Shown here: one piece after another, positions 45,137 through 56,294 of the stretch | Layout: every line of letters begins with the position of its first letter | Numbering within the stretch: the stretch's first letter is position 1 | NCBI GenBank assembly: GCA_977006965.1 | Contig: OZ345371.1 | Span: 1,240,001 to 1,304,000 of the forward strand | DNA: 64,000 nt | Source: Phymatolithon calcareum | Taxonomy: Eukaryota > Rhodophyta > Florideophyceae > Hapalidiales | Direction of reading: 5' to 3' | Translations under genes and position numbers: made by a program | The notes under the pieces: generated by a model | What the model was told of the DNA's origin: nothing | The model's database searches: none | The model's input: the letters and a program-made list of their open reading frames with translations, nothing else

Positions 45137-45540
45137 TGTCGGTACACGTGTCAAAAGATGTCATAGTATAATGGTTTGTTTACAAGTAGTTATGTTGTTG
45201 TCAATGGTTACTTGAAACCGTTAAGATTGAGGAAGTGTAGATGCATCAGTAATAGGAGTTCACGTAATGCATCCAGTGTATTACTAGTCAGCACTGGTTA
45301 TTTGACATCAGCATGCATCCAGTGCGTTTGACGTCACCATGCATCCAGTGCATCTGACGTCAGCATGAATGCAGTATTGTCCTTCCACTGGCACTAGGGT
45401 GATATATAACTTCCATCTCAGGTGTCGAGCATCGAAATAAACTAAGGAACTCATCTTCACCCAACTCATCTCATTCTCAATCATTCAACGTCAACCAAAC
45501 CTTTTCTTCAACCTCATCACTTCCCTAACCTCCAACTACA
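45080..45540 (+). repeat. copia-2 right LTR (unoccupied MITE site)
   Basis: 461 bp. It has the same three TGACGTCA-type units (about 45300-45370) and TATA box (about 45402-45410) as the left LTR. Confidence 0.95.
45301..45410 (+). promoter_or_regulatory. copia-2 LTR promoter: CRE-like tandem repeats and TATA box
   Basis: Three tandem units of about 28 bp (GCATCCAGTGC.T.TGACGTCA) carry TGACATCA, TGACGTCA and TGACGTCA, the palindromic bZIP/CRE core. GATATATAAC follows about 40 bases later and would set transcription in R. The same arrangement stands in the left LTR. Binding is inferred. Confidence 0.5.
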
Positions 45541-45592
45541 GCGAGGAAGTAACTTGGCAACGCAATCAAATTGGCTCCACCGCTGGAGACAA

Positions 45593-45845
45593 GAAGACGA
45601 AGAAAGGTATATTTTTATTTAAAAGTTACCAACGCATCTGCTGACGCTTGGGGCAATTTTCCTAGTTCCAAGAGGTTTTGGACGGATTCTGTCTATGGAA
45701 GAGTTTCTTGTGTTGGCAAAAACCCACCCTCTGGTCTTCTTCGGGACCTCGAGGGAGAAAATTACTCCCCTGCCCTGTGGCACGCTGTGATTTCAGTTTG
45801 CGGGCAGTCCTTACTTGTCCACAACCTGAAACATGGTTAGGAGTT
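45593..45845 (+). repeat. Dispersed repeat, copy 2 (ASADAWGNF family)
   Basis: It encodes LKVTNASADAWGNFPSSKRF, then TDSVYGRVSCVGKNPPSGLLRDLEG and ALWHAVISVCGQSLLVHNLKHG before a stop, and is the most complete of three copies. The hAT-like element at 38666-45585 is inserted at its left edge. The source is unknown, possibly the 5' part of a LINE. Confidence 0.65.
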
Positions 45846-45985
45846 CCACGAGTGCTCGCTTAGCGCAGGCTCTGACCGCTTTGGAGAGTCTGTCCTTCGA
45901 GAGGCCATTTACAACGTCTTCGATGGCATCTAAGGGTGGTGGTGATCATTGGAGGGAACATTCCAAATGACCACTTGATGGTGTT

Positions 45986-47038
45986 CTATGTATTCTTGAG
46001 TTGGAGAGAAGGTGCGGGGGTAAACTTTCGCGTGCGGTATAGGTCGTTTTTTCGACTTTTCCACATCCTCTGCGGCCTCCAGTGTCTTGTTTCTTTAGCT
46101 TTGCACAGGAAGCCATTCACTCTCGCGTGGAAAATATCTCTCCTCGCTTCTAAACGTTCCTTGTTCGCGATCTCAGTTGCTGGACCAGATATCAGCGCAT
46201 CGCGTCTTCTTATCAATCTCTGCACAAAGTGTCTTGCAAGGACGCCTCTTCTTCCCTTGGGTTGGAGGATGCGACACATGGCTCTGCACCTGTCCAAGTT
46301 TCTCTTTCCTGGATTCCCAAGGATTTTCCCGAGGAACATAGATTCAACTTTCCTGATTTTCGAGGACACCTTCTCGGTCAAAGGTGTGAGATGTAGAACA
46401 TATTCCCATCTTGACTGCACAAGAGATTTGTACTGCCTAATCGCCCTCGCGGGGAGGACACCATAAGTAAATACGTCCAGTCGTCGAAGATACCCGAGCA
46501 TATTTTTGAATTTCTTGATCCTCTCTGTTAGTTTGGTGTCTGAAACTCCCTGTTCCGTTAGTGTTACCCCGAGGTATTTTACGTCCTGGAGAGTCTTTAG
46601 CCGCCGCCCCGAGAGACGGAAGCTATGATCTGCCGTGTCCTTGGTCCAAAGAATTTCGCTTTTCACGGTGTTCCACACCATATCATTTCTCTGCGTCCAC
46701 TCCTAGGCCAGATCCAGGATACTTTGAAGGCCTTACACTGATTTTGTGGACAATTTCACGTCGTCTGCGAACATTTGCACGGCTCGTTCGTGATGTTTTA
46801 AATGAGATCGCAAGGGAAGGATTGTAGCGCAACGAAAAGTCCCTCAGGTGCAATGATAATTGGCAAAGGAAGCTTCAATTAAACAGAAATCTAATCCGTT
46901 TGTCATATTCTCCAGAGTGGAGTCTAGAGCAACTGCAAACGTGTCCATGAAGTAATTGTACAGGCACGGACTGAGAGGGGACCCCTGGGGCACGCCGCTG
47001 TCAATTGCGTACCACACGGAATCCTCATCGTCTCTCAT
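45986..47038 (-). pseudogene. LINE reverse-transcriptase fragment (minus strand)
   Basis: Reading leftward: GVPQGSPLSPCLYNYFMDTF (RT block with the QGSPLSP motif), then FADDVKLSTKSV with the catalytic FADD (about 46740-46760), a stop, NTVKSEILW, and the thumb-like region LKTLQDVKYLGVTLTEQGVSDTKL...YKSLVQSRWEYVLHL. It ends in a basic tail (RRRDALISG, KNDLYRTRKF). Stops between 46690 and 46850 break the frame. No endonuclease part remains, so it is 5'-truncated. It is homologous to the plus-strand fragment that starts about 70 bases to the right. Confidence 0.8.
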
Positions 47039-47109
47039 CTGTATTGTGCAAAAATGCTGTGCCTTCCATTTATTGAAGGTGTGTGCTCGAGCTACTTATA
47101 TACCCCTAG

Positions 47110-47885
47110 ATGAGTGATGAAGACACGTGTGGTCTCACATGCTGGGTGTCGGTTGCTACTAAACGTTATGAGAGCTCTCCCTTGAGTCCCTGTCTTTACA
47201 ACATGTTCATGGACACCTTCGCATTGAAAGTCGCCGGAGTTTCTCCACGTTTATCAACCTACCCGGCAATTCTGTTCGCACATGACGTACAGATACAAGC
47301 TAAAAACTCGGATGGCATGCAGTGGCTGCGAGATGCAGCGACAAGCTGGGCAAGTGAGAATGGCATGTCTTGGAATACCAAAAAAGGAAAAAGAGAAGTT
47401 CTAATTTACCCGGGCCTGTTTCGGCGAGATTCAGACTTGCGGGGTCCGAGCTCCACGAAACCCGCCGACTTGAATACCTCGGTACAACGATCGACAATAC
47501 AGGCGTAACCGACCACTTGACCCTGAAACGCCTTTCCAGAGCGAAAGGTGTACTTCTCGCCCTCCGGGATATTGCCGTCACAGGTAAAGGACTGACGACA
47601 ACAAAATGCATATCCATGTATAAGGACCTGATCCAATGCCGATGGGAATACGCACTGCACCTGAAGCCATGGTCGAAGTCCATTGAAGCGCACGTGGATC
47701 AAGTAAAAGGTCTGTTCTTCTCTCTAATATTTGGTCATTTCGCTAAGCGGAATAACGATCGGATGCGAACGCTATGCAGAACCACACCACCTGAGCTGAG
47801 ACGCAAGATATTAGGAGAACACTTTGCGTTGCGACTCCTACATGCAAAACGGAACCTGCAGAGAAGCAAGAACTACGAGGGTTAA
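47110..47885 (+). pseudogene. LINE reverse-transcriptase fragment (plus strand)
   Basis: It has SPLSPCLYNMFMDTFALKVAG, then FAHDVQIQAKNSDG, where the first catalytic Asp of FADD is His. After a frame break near 47400 come RRLEYLGTTIDNTGVTDHLTLKRL, MYKDLIQCRWEYALHLKPW and a basic C-terminus. This covers the same region as the minus-strand fragment at about half identity by eye, so they are different members of one family meeting head to head. Confidence 0.78.
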
Positions 47886-48471
47886 AGAAGGCATAAGCTT
47901 GCAGAGAGAATAAGGAAAGTGCTGGAACTAGAGATCGCCGAAATGGTTATTCCTTTTCTAAATTCCTCATTCATTCATGTAGCTCATCGAGCAAACTTAC
48001 CGTTTACTCTTTTCGCATAACGACTCTGTGAGTTAAGAGCTTCATTGGCTGTACGATACTTTTAACGTTCGTTATCGTATTCGCACTGTGTCTGAACAGT
48101 CAAGATCTTCAGCATTGCCAAGATAGTGTCGGTTAGGCAGTCATAACAATTAGGGGGGAATTGTTTTAGAAGACGTAAACGCCGGCGCACGCCGACACCA
48201 GACCAGCTTCGCATTGCGCTGTAACTCTTCTAGGGAAGACTACAGCATACCGCCTCCATCATCAGACAATCATCTCCTCTTTCATCTCACTTTCTAGCAT
48301 CATTAGTTTGTCCATCGCTTGTTTCACTTCCTCTTCTGTTCCCTCATTCATCTTGGGTTGCGTTAGGTTGCGTTGAAGGATTTCCAACAGCATCGCTGCT
48401 AGTTCGATGTAGCTGCCGATATATGCCGACGGGTTTCGCCGAGGGAAGCGGCCGTAAAACCATTTTACTGC
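47886..48471. other. Spacer among LINE fragments
   Basis: No gene or repeat recognised. Confidence 0.3.
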
Positions 48472-48840
48472 TCAAAGTCTGTGTTTTCTCGATTTAATTT
48501 GGAATTCGGGGTTTGAATTCTCGTTCATATCCACGGCGATTTTGCGTTTTTTGGCCTTCTCCGTCTCGCTCCATGCGCAATAGGTTCGCAGTTGCTCCTC
48601 CTTGTGAGTGACCTTTGCTTCCACGGCCCTCTTCGCTGGGACGTTCAACAGTTCGTGCTCTTTGAGGTATCGAATATCCCTCTGTGCCTGTGCTAGGAAG
48701 AGGGCCGTTGAAGGAAAGATTCCTTCTTTAAGGTATAAGACTGCCACGCTGCTGTGGCCTGATTGTCGGAGAGCTTCAGCATGGAGAAGCGCCAACTCAG
48801 TGCCCTTTCGTTTCTGGATGTCGTGAATCTGTGAAGCCGG
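48472..48840 (-). pseudogene. LINE reverse-transcriptase fragment
   Basis: The minus strand encodes KRKGTELALLHAEALRQSGHSSVAVLYLKEG, the RT region before the first catalytic Asp, where LDLK would be expected (here LYLK). A lysine-rich, non-RT tail follows (ETEKAKKRKIAVDMNENSNPEF). KRKGTELALLHAEALRQSG recurs at 60870-60925 on the plus strand. Confidence 0.6.
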
Positions 48841-49070
48841 AATATATGAGAAAGTAATCTGGAAGTGGGAGCGGTATCTCTGATTTACACGGCATTATCT
48901 TCTGCAAAGTTCATCGTTATTATCGTGGCTTGTTGTAGTCGATTCTCAACGGCAGAGAAACGCGCAGTGGGCAGACCGGTAATTCGCAATGACCGGCACC
49001 CAACATGTAAGATCTTTGAACACATCTCCCAGAGAATCGGCGACTCAGATATAGTATAAATAAAATTGCA
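48835..49070. repeat. Dispersed inverted repeat partner of 62391-62620
   Basis: About 230 bp that reappear in opposite orientation at 62391-62620 with around 10 percent difference by eye. It includes a palindrome-free stretch around GACTACAACAAGCCACGATA. In the minus-strand direction it leads directly into the LINE fragment at 48472-48840, so it is probably part of the same element. Confidence 0.7.
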
Positions 49071-49508
49071 ACCAGGACTAATCTCAATCTGGGCACGTCG
49101 AATTTTTTTCAATTGAACTTTATTTAAAAGCCTCACAATCTTACGAATATACGGGCAAGGCTTCCTCAGATGCTACCTACCAGTGTGTAGACTCTTGAAA
49201 CCTACCGTCTGCCATAGGCATTGGGGAATGTTTGGAGCCTAGGTCGTCCTATCTACTGTGTGTTAGTATCCTAAGGGACATCTACGTAACTTCTCGTTCT
49301 TGATTCAGAGGAGTCCTTCTTCGTTTTCTCTGCACTCGATGATGGTCTTGCTGAATAGCAAGAGATCTTTAAGTGTTCTCTCGGTGTCCAATCTTTTCTC
49401 TCCTTTCAGTTCATATCCTGGCAGATTGTTTTCCAGCGTTGCCATATGCTGTCGAGCTCGGTTTCAAACTAGTGTAAACTACACATTCTAATCACTGAAA
49501 CACTCGAC
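49071..49508. other. Spacer
   Basis: No feature recognised. Confidence 0.3.
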
Positions 49509-49829
49509 ATGGCACCAGCTATCACACCGGCTGTGTCGAAAGCTTTCTTTTCAAGTATTGCTATAAGATTGAACAAGGATTACTTTATCGTCATGAACTC
49601 CTGTGAAGCCGTGAAGAGCGTGTTAGAAAGCTCGTTTTTGGAGTGCGAAGATTATGCGACGACAATTGCAAAATGTTTTCCTCCAGAGACTCTCTTTAAC
49701 AAGAATATCGCTAAAAGCGAAGGACGAAAATTTTGTTCCTTACTTTTGGACAATGTTAAGGCAACAGGATCCAAAGTGGTACACTCCCGCAGCGTAACTA
49801 TGCCCATGAAACTTGCAAGTATATTATAA
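49509..49829 (+). CDS. Hypothetical protein, 106 residues
   Basis: Not recognised. The composition is protein-like (NKDYFIVMNSCEAVKSVLESSFLECEDYATTIAKCF), with no signal peptide or membrane helix. It sits in a gene-poor, AT-rich stretch and could be chance or a relic. Confidence 0.3.
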   Translation: MAPAITPAVSKAFFSSIAIRLNKDYFIVMNSCEAVKSVLESSFLECEDYATTIAKCFPPETLFNKNIAKSEGRKFCSLLLDNVKATGSKVVHSRSVTMPMKLASIL

Positions 49830-50742
49830 TTTAATGGGTGTTGTGATTCATATTATGAATCACCAGACTCATCTGGTCTATCGGAAGAAGACCAGATACT
49901 GGAACGCAGTTTAAGGATTCTGCCGAAAAATCATATGGACTAATCATTATTCCAATACCTACTCGGTTCAATAACACAATTCGTTCTGCTCAAAGAAATG
50001 GTTTCATTGAGCTGGATCCCGCCTCTTTCGGCTCAGGAAGGATACCAGAGCAAGCTACAGAACCACAAAACACGCTTTGTGATACTGAGGAGATCAGTTT
50101 AGAACCGTAATCTCAAGTTGCAGCAACGGACGATGATGCAACCCGTATTGTATCTCATGCTCCAGGATTTTCTTCCGAGCATATGAACGGTGCAATTGAA
50201 ACGCAGCAAAACAAGGAAATTCTGACAACTGCTCGCAGGAATGGTTCCAATGACCGATGCGATCCTCACCGGAAAATTATATGTCAATACTTTGGTAATA
50301 AGGAGATGTGTACCGTAAGCCAACACAAGGTATAAAATTGATTATAATGCGGTCCACGCCGAGACTGTTGTCGTGTTTTGTTCACGTCTTCAAAATATTA
50401 GAAAAAACTAACTTATTTTATTCTGACATCTGCACAAAAATTAAGTGACAAAAACTTACTTTTTCCTCTTCCTCTGCTCAAATTCTTTAGAAAATCTAAC
50501 TTATAAAATCTTCATCACATCAAAATAAACAATCGAATTTAAGATTCCAACTTATTTTTCCTGCATCAGGTTTTATAAACTTATTTAGGGTTAATCGGCT
50601 TGTGAAGATCATCTGTCCAATAGAACTCAAATTGAATGAAACTGATATCCCTACTATTCCAAAATTTGGAATAGTAGTGTCATTTAATGACCACTGCAGT
50701 GGTCATTCGGATTATAGGGCGAAGTTTATGACAAGGTTACGT
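49830..50742. other. AT-rich spacer with three short palindromes
   Basis: Perfect palindromes at 49843-49863, 50651-50677 and 50686-50707; nothing else recognised. The right edge may include the start of the copia-3 LTR. Confidence 0.4.
50651..50707. repeat. Two adjacent perfect palindromes
   Basis: CTACTATTCCAAA and its complement (50651-50677, one central base) are followed 8 bases later by AATGACCACTGCAGTGGTCATT (50686-50707, no spacer at all). Confidence 0.75.
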
Positions 50743-51083
50743 TGTTGCATCATACTGCCTACACGTGTAGCACCCAACTCCCTGATTGCATCCTCTCATC
50801 AATAATTGGTCACTATAATGTCCAATCGCATTCTTCCACATCTACCGTTATAATCTCGTGGCTCTTGGCCAACAATAAAAGAGTGAGACCAGACAGAACA
50901 ATTCGAAAACTCTCTAGGGGTCTTTGTACCCTTTACACTCGCCATCTGCGCGCTCGCTCGCTGTCCTCCTACTTAGCCCTTCGACACAGGCGCTCACTAC
51001 CACGCGTACACGTCGCTCTAGCTACTACAGTTCTGGGCCCAGCGCCTAGTTCCTCGAAAGGTCATTTGCCGACTGACCCGCCC

Positions 51084-51743
51084 ATGTTCAGTCCAACCGA
51101 GGACATGGAAGTGCGGCGTCGCGAGATTTCCAGACGGGTGACGACTATCTCTGAAGCCGCTAAGAAGGACACAGATCGTGCCTACCAGACCGTATTCGCA
51201 ACATTTGCTCATCAGTTATACGATCGCGGTCTACCCACGGCTCAGAAATCCATCGTCGACGAGGTTTATTCTCAACGCCTGGTAAACTTCGATCAGGAAG
51301 ACCAAATTGAAGCTGTACGGGAGATAGTCAACATAATTGCTGTTGATCCGCTCATTGCAGTCGTCACCAGGTTGATAGCTTCGTTTCATGCGGTCACAAA
51401 CTCTCGTCGTCGTAAGGGAGAGGATCTTCAGACCTTCGTCTCCAGGTTTCGTGGACTTGCCGCTGATCATCTCATACACAAAGGAGTATTCGCTTCTTCC
51501 CTAGTTTGGGAAGTTCTGGCGATCACACTTCTGAACAATGCGTTACTGAGTGAAGACACTCTTACTAGTGCTAAACTTCAGTTGATCGGTTTTGCCGAAT
51601 CCCAAAGCGGAATGAACCTAAGTCGTCTCAGCTCTGAAGATCAGTCCAAGCTTGACAATGCGTTAGATCAGCTGAAGGATATTCAGCAGCATCGATCGTT
51701 GAAGATCTACATGAAAGACACTCTTCAGACTGCCGTTCGCTAA
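51084..51743 (+). pseudogene. copia-3 gag fragment
   Basis: The 219 residues from MFSPTEDMEVRRRE contain a helical Gag-like body (VTRLIASFHAVTNSRRRKGEDLQTFVSRFRGLAADHL; WEVLAITLLNNALLSEDTL) resembling UBN2-type retrotransposon Gag. It ends at a stop 150 bases before the solo LTR. Related coding resumes after the LTR (about 52290-52440), and a CCHC-like CYDCGSSEQRRGYDSC follows near 52567. Confidence 0.6.
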
Positions 51744-51895
51744 GCTCTTGATGCAGGAAGTTTCGAGCATCCTAGAGTCTGTTGCGTGAAATGCCGAGGA
51801 GCTAAACAAGCCATCTGATAAGACCAGTAATCAGATGCTTTTCAGCTCTGGAGATCGTTGCCGCCTTCATCTTGATGACGCTGTTGCGGTTATGC

Positions 51896-52282
51896 TGTTA
51901 GACTAGTTATGCAGTGGTTGTCAAGCGGAAGGTGTGCTTGTCCATTTTAAGTTCACCTAGCACGAGCACATCTTAAATACCTAATGCCTCGCCCTGCATG
52001 AGGCCTCCTCAAACGGCTGCTAGATGCACCTTTTTGGTGCTTGGCCCACAGAAACGATGCAGGACACCACAAACACAGACTAGTTCTCCTCACTGCCGTG
52101 CCGACCTTGTCGCTCGCCGACCACGGCTTCTATCTCGAGAGAGGAACCAAAGATCATTACAGTACCACTACAAGCATTCAAATCACACAGTACGACGCTA
52201 CAATCGTCACTCTTTCTGGCATAGCGCCAGCACGTCGAGATCCTCCTCAATACCGGACTCGGCAAGTCGCCTGATCTCAACA
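51896..52282 (-). mobile_element. Solo LTR of the copia-1 family
   Basis: 387 bp, the same length as the copia-1 LTRs and similar along its whole length with scattered substitutions. It begins TGTTAGACTAG and ends GATCTCAACA on this strand. The 5-bp duplication TATGC lies at 51891-51895 and 52283-52287. It is a product of LTR-LTR recombination of an element that had inserted into copia-3. Confidence 0.95.
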
Positions 52283-52484
52283 TATGCGAAACATTTCTTC
52301 CTCACTGAAAACTTCCGTGGCAATGACTTCCTCAGAGATCGAAAATCTCATCGGTCAGCGGTTGAATAAGGCTCTGCTTTCGCTTAATTCTTCATCGAGC
52401 GAGAATTCGGAGACCAAGAAGCCCGTGAATAGCATTCAACGCCGCAACGCATCAACATAACAAAAATCTTCAGTTCCTACACGA

Positions 52485-55400
52485 TTGCAAGGGCGAATTG
52501 GAAAGCGCAGCAATCATGGTTCATCTCATCCTCTTCGAGTTGGACCAAGTGGTTTTGCATCATTTTGCTACGACTGTGGCTCCTCAGAACAAAGACGTGG
52601 CTATGATTCTTGCCCGAAACCTTCGTTTGTCTTGAAGCAGATCCAGGATCAAGGTTGGTACAGTAACACTCCTGAGAGAAAAGATCGTTCTAGCTCTGAG
52701 CAAGACCAGCATTTTCAAATAGGCTACAACCCTTCAAAACAAAGACATGCCTAACATCAGGCGTTGGAGCCCCATTCGACTTTGATCCGTGCCTGTTGGA
52801 TCCAAATCCAGTCCTTGACATTGCTTGTCCGCGCAGTGTTGGCGGAATTGAATCTGCTGCTGCCCTTTGTATCGCTAGGGGAATCGATCTTGTTCTCCAT
52901 CCTCTAGAGTGTGCTCCATTCTACCATTCCTACGGTTCGAAAGGCAGTGACCCCAAGCCAACTATAGATTTGAGGAAACTCAGTACCACAGATCTCAATG
53001 GTCGAGATGTCCAGCAGCCTTTCTACCTTACAAAAGGCGATGGTCCTTTGCTTCACGGTAATCATATCCTCTATCGATCGAACTTGTTCGGGGATCAAAA
53101 TATCCTCGAAATTCCGACCAATGTTCTCAATCTGTCTACTTACCGCTTGATTCTTCCTATCTATACTTCTGCTCTCTTCGAACCTACTTGCACCCTGTAC
53201 CATCCCAATCCAAGGCGTGTAAGTCCTTCTTTTCTTCCACCAAAGCATTGTATTCCTCTACTATTCTTGACAAGGAAGCTACATTTGTATCTTTTACTTC
53301 CTCATTCTACCCGAAAATTTCCGATTCCAAACTCGAACGCAATTTCGCAGCAAAGCTCCACGTGTACACACATCTCCCAGTCCGGGACATGCGTGAGATA
53401 TGTAAGAGAGCTGGTATTCATACTCGTGTCTTGCAAGAGGTTTTTGAGTGGGCTTATACGAAGTGCACTAGCTGCTGGCAGACCGGACATCCACTTAAAT
53501 GCGAAGAAAGTATCCTTGAGCAAGATACTTGCTACCGTCAATAAGCACCTTCAGCTTGACTTCATGTACGCCCAAGAACTTGGGAACCTTGCTATTCTTC
53601 ACATGAAAGACGTAGCGACTGGTTTTTCTGCTACGGTCCTCATGGCTTCACGTGATATGGACGACGTTTCCAGAATGGTTACCACGCACAGGTTCAATGT
53701 GTATGGTCCACTTCGAACCATTTCCGGTGATCCAGAGTTTAATAATGAAGTTATTAGGTCTTGTGCTTCTTGCACCACTGCTCATTTGATCCGAGACCTG
53801 CGCGAAGGCACAAGAAGATTGGTTACTTCGAGTCCGGTAACGCTATGATCCGACTGTTCGTACAGTGTTTGATCAAACACGAGCAGCATCTTCGCAGCGT
53901 GCGAGGAATATACAAGTCAGACTATGAAATCCTTTCCAGGGCCACTTTCCTCAGGAATGTCGTACATGGGGGAAAAATTCTGAGCAGCTTCTAGCTTTCA
54001 AGGGGATATACTTCTCCCCTCTGTGGTCTACCAAAGGCTGCACTTACCGACAAGATAGTTTCATCGCACAACGAACAGGTTGCACGAAGAGCTCTTCCCT
54101 TGCTTTTGACGACTAAAGACGTTCAACCGGTCGGCCAACACATGCTTCCTCCAAAACTCCGGTTTACTATTTCAGGAAAGAAACAAAATTCGGAAAATGG
54201 CATCTAGGATTTGTATTCAAGGCAGAGAAGTATTTCGCTCTCATCTGCAATACCTCCAAGCTCAGAGGTCGACCAAATTAAGTGGCATATGAAGACATTC
54301 GTCAGGCTCCATCCTCATTACTGCTGCTCGAGCTCGACGTTCTTGAACTCGGGAAGGTCTCTTTTGTTGGCTCCGATGGATATGCAGCTCCTTCACCAGA
54401 AACGAATACCACTACCTCCAGGGCTGAAGACAGAATTGGATATTATGACCACTCTTCTCTTGAAGATGAGCACGCTCTCTGGTGCAGGCATCCCTTTTCA
54501 TGCACTCTTCTAAGTTCCACTCCCTCAACCAAAAAGACGGTGAATTCTCCTTCCATGGATATCGGCACTCCATCCATCGCTTTTGATCAGTCCAAAGATA
54601 TTGGAGAAACTCCATCAAAGCATCCTGATGAAGTTCCTTGTTCTTTGGAATCCTCAGAACAGCGAATACGAGAACAAATAAGGGAAATCATAGGACTCTA
54701 TCCTGTCTCTGAAAGAAAACTGGAGTTTGCCCCGAGATGGCTTCTCGATAAGGCAATTTCAAGAGAAAAGAGTAAATTCGTCGAAAAATAGCCTATATCC
54801 CTGAGTATTCGAAACATACCACGAGGGTCCAACATAATTAGGTCCCATCACTTCTTTGAAGTCAAAGATGATGGTATCCAAGGAAATTTGAAACTGAAAT
54901 GCAGACTTGTTCCACACGGACATCGCGACAGAGATAAGGAACAACTGCGCAAAGATTCATCGACCGCACAGTTCTCGGTTATCCGAATACTACTTTCTCT
55001 TCCCGCTCTTTTGCATTTCAGACTCGCTACCATCGATATTTCCGGAGCTTAACTACAAGTAGGAATTCTTCAGCGCGACATATACATGTTCCCACCAAAA
55101 GGTTAGTCAGACTACATTGATGCAGTCAGGAAGCTCATCAAACCTGAGTATGGTCTTGTCGAGTCAGGACGCCTCTGGCAGCTCTGCGTGGAAGACTGGC
55201 TCTCCGAGTATGGATTACGAACCATTCCAAGTATTCCGCAGCTGTTAATCCTAAGAGGCAACAATTCGAATGTTATCATGCTCATTGCGAAGGTAGTTGA
55301 CGATCTACTCCTCGCCGGAAGTCCAGACTATATTTAGAGATTCAAAGACGCTATATCAAAACGGTTTATAATTGACCGCATCTTCACCGCGCGCAAATTA

Positions 55401-56294
55401 TTATTCAACAGGCTTCTGATTGAACAGTCTGAAGATTACAGTGTTCGCGTGTCAAAGGTGGAAATCATGAGTACGATTTCTCCACTGGATCTTCTGCGCC
55501 CACACAGAAAGCAGCACGAAGGTGTATGCACCCCAGGTGAGCTCACTTCTTTCCAGAGCCTGACGGGGAAGCTTAACTTCATTGGTCATTGCGTTCTGCC
55601 ACAAGCCTCACTTGCAGCCACCAAATCCGATCAGAATGTTGGAAACCTTCGATTTAAACACCTGAAGGAAGCCAATTCTGCTTTTCACCAAGTTTTTCAG
55701 CTTTCGCAGACCTTCCTCTATCAGTCACTACCATCTTCGCTAACCTACCACAACACTCTAAAGTCGGTTTCAATCCTTTCCTTCTCATATGCGAGTACAG
55801 GAGCATCCTCTTATGGCAAAACGGGATTCCTAGCGGGACTTTACATTCCACACAAAGACAGCTCTGTATTTCACATCCTCGATTGGAATAGCTGCAAGCA
55901 GTCGCGGATATCTTTTTCGTCCGTTGGTTCCGAAATACTCGCCGCTGCAGAGTCCGCAGACCGCTCAATTCTTTTAGTGAAATGCCTGTCTATCATCCTT
56001 CCTCTGGAGAACCCAATTCCATTGGTTCTAACCGTCGACTCATTCGGTCTACATTCCATTATGACTACATTGCATGAGGGTCGTGATTATCGTCTTCGTC
56101 CGACTGTTTCTCGTTTTCGTAATTCTTTCGAATCTGGAGATATTTCTGTGATGCAGTGGATCCCAGGATTCCAGAACCTAGCAGATGCGCTTACAAAAGT
56201 CAATCCTGTTGCATTCAAAACGTTGTACAACGCAATTGTGTCGGGATTCCTCCCACACACGACTTTATCAAAGGCGCATGGAACAGTTTGTTAG
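52485..56294 (+). pseudogene. copia-3 pol remnants
   Basis: Pieces in order: a protease-like LDIACPRSVGG (about 52810) where LD[ST]G is expected; an HHCC-like zone with CTSCWQTGHPLKC (about 53465); an integrase core LDFMYAQELG...MKDVATGFSA and ISGDPEFNNEVI (about 53555-53755); reverse transcriptase TIDISGA, MFPPKG, and VVDDLLLAGS (about 55290) with the catalytic Asp pair kept; and an RNase H-like end (SVGSEILAAAESADRSI, MQWIPGFQNLADALTK, about 55920-56210). Stops and frame breaks are frequent. The protease and RT forms differ from copia-1/2, so it belongs to another lineage. Confidence 0.7.

Larger units (their letters stand above)
39741..45540 (+). mobile_element. Ty1/copia retrotransposon, copia-2, degenerate
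   Basis: LTRs at 39741-40589 and 45080-45540 begin TGTTGGAAGTG and end CAACTACA. The right is 461 bp. The left is also 461 bp once the nested MITE and its duplication are discounted; I count about nine differences between them (about 2 percent). The 5-bp duplication GCGAG lies at 39736-39740 and 45541-45545. A polypurine tract AAGGGGGAG lies at 45071-45079. The coding region has all copia domains in order but several frame breaks. Confidence 0.95.
38666..45585. mobile_element. Non-autonomous hAT-like element interrupted by two insertions
   Basis: The left end CAGGGGCCGAGCCAATTTG and the right end read inward, CAGCGGTGGAGCCAATTTG, match at all but three of 24 bases, and 8-bp GAGACAAG duplications lie outside both. 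Without the insertions it would be about 0.7 kb: 38666-38927, 39346-39740 and 45546-45585. Its own sequence carries many GCAATCCC/GCAATTGC words near both ends, consistent with hAT subterminal sites. No transposase is encoded. It hosts the pogo-like MITE and copia-2. Confidence 0.88.

Noticed and set aside
45986-47885. Twin-primed inversion of a single LINE
   Set aside because: Both arms contain the same RT segment, which twin priming does not produce.
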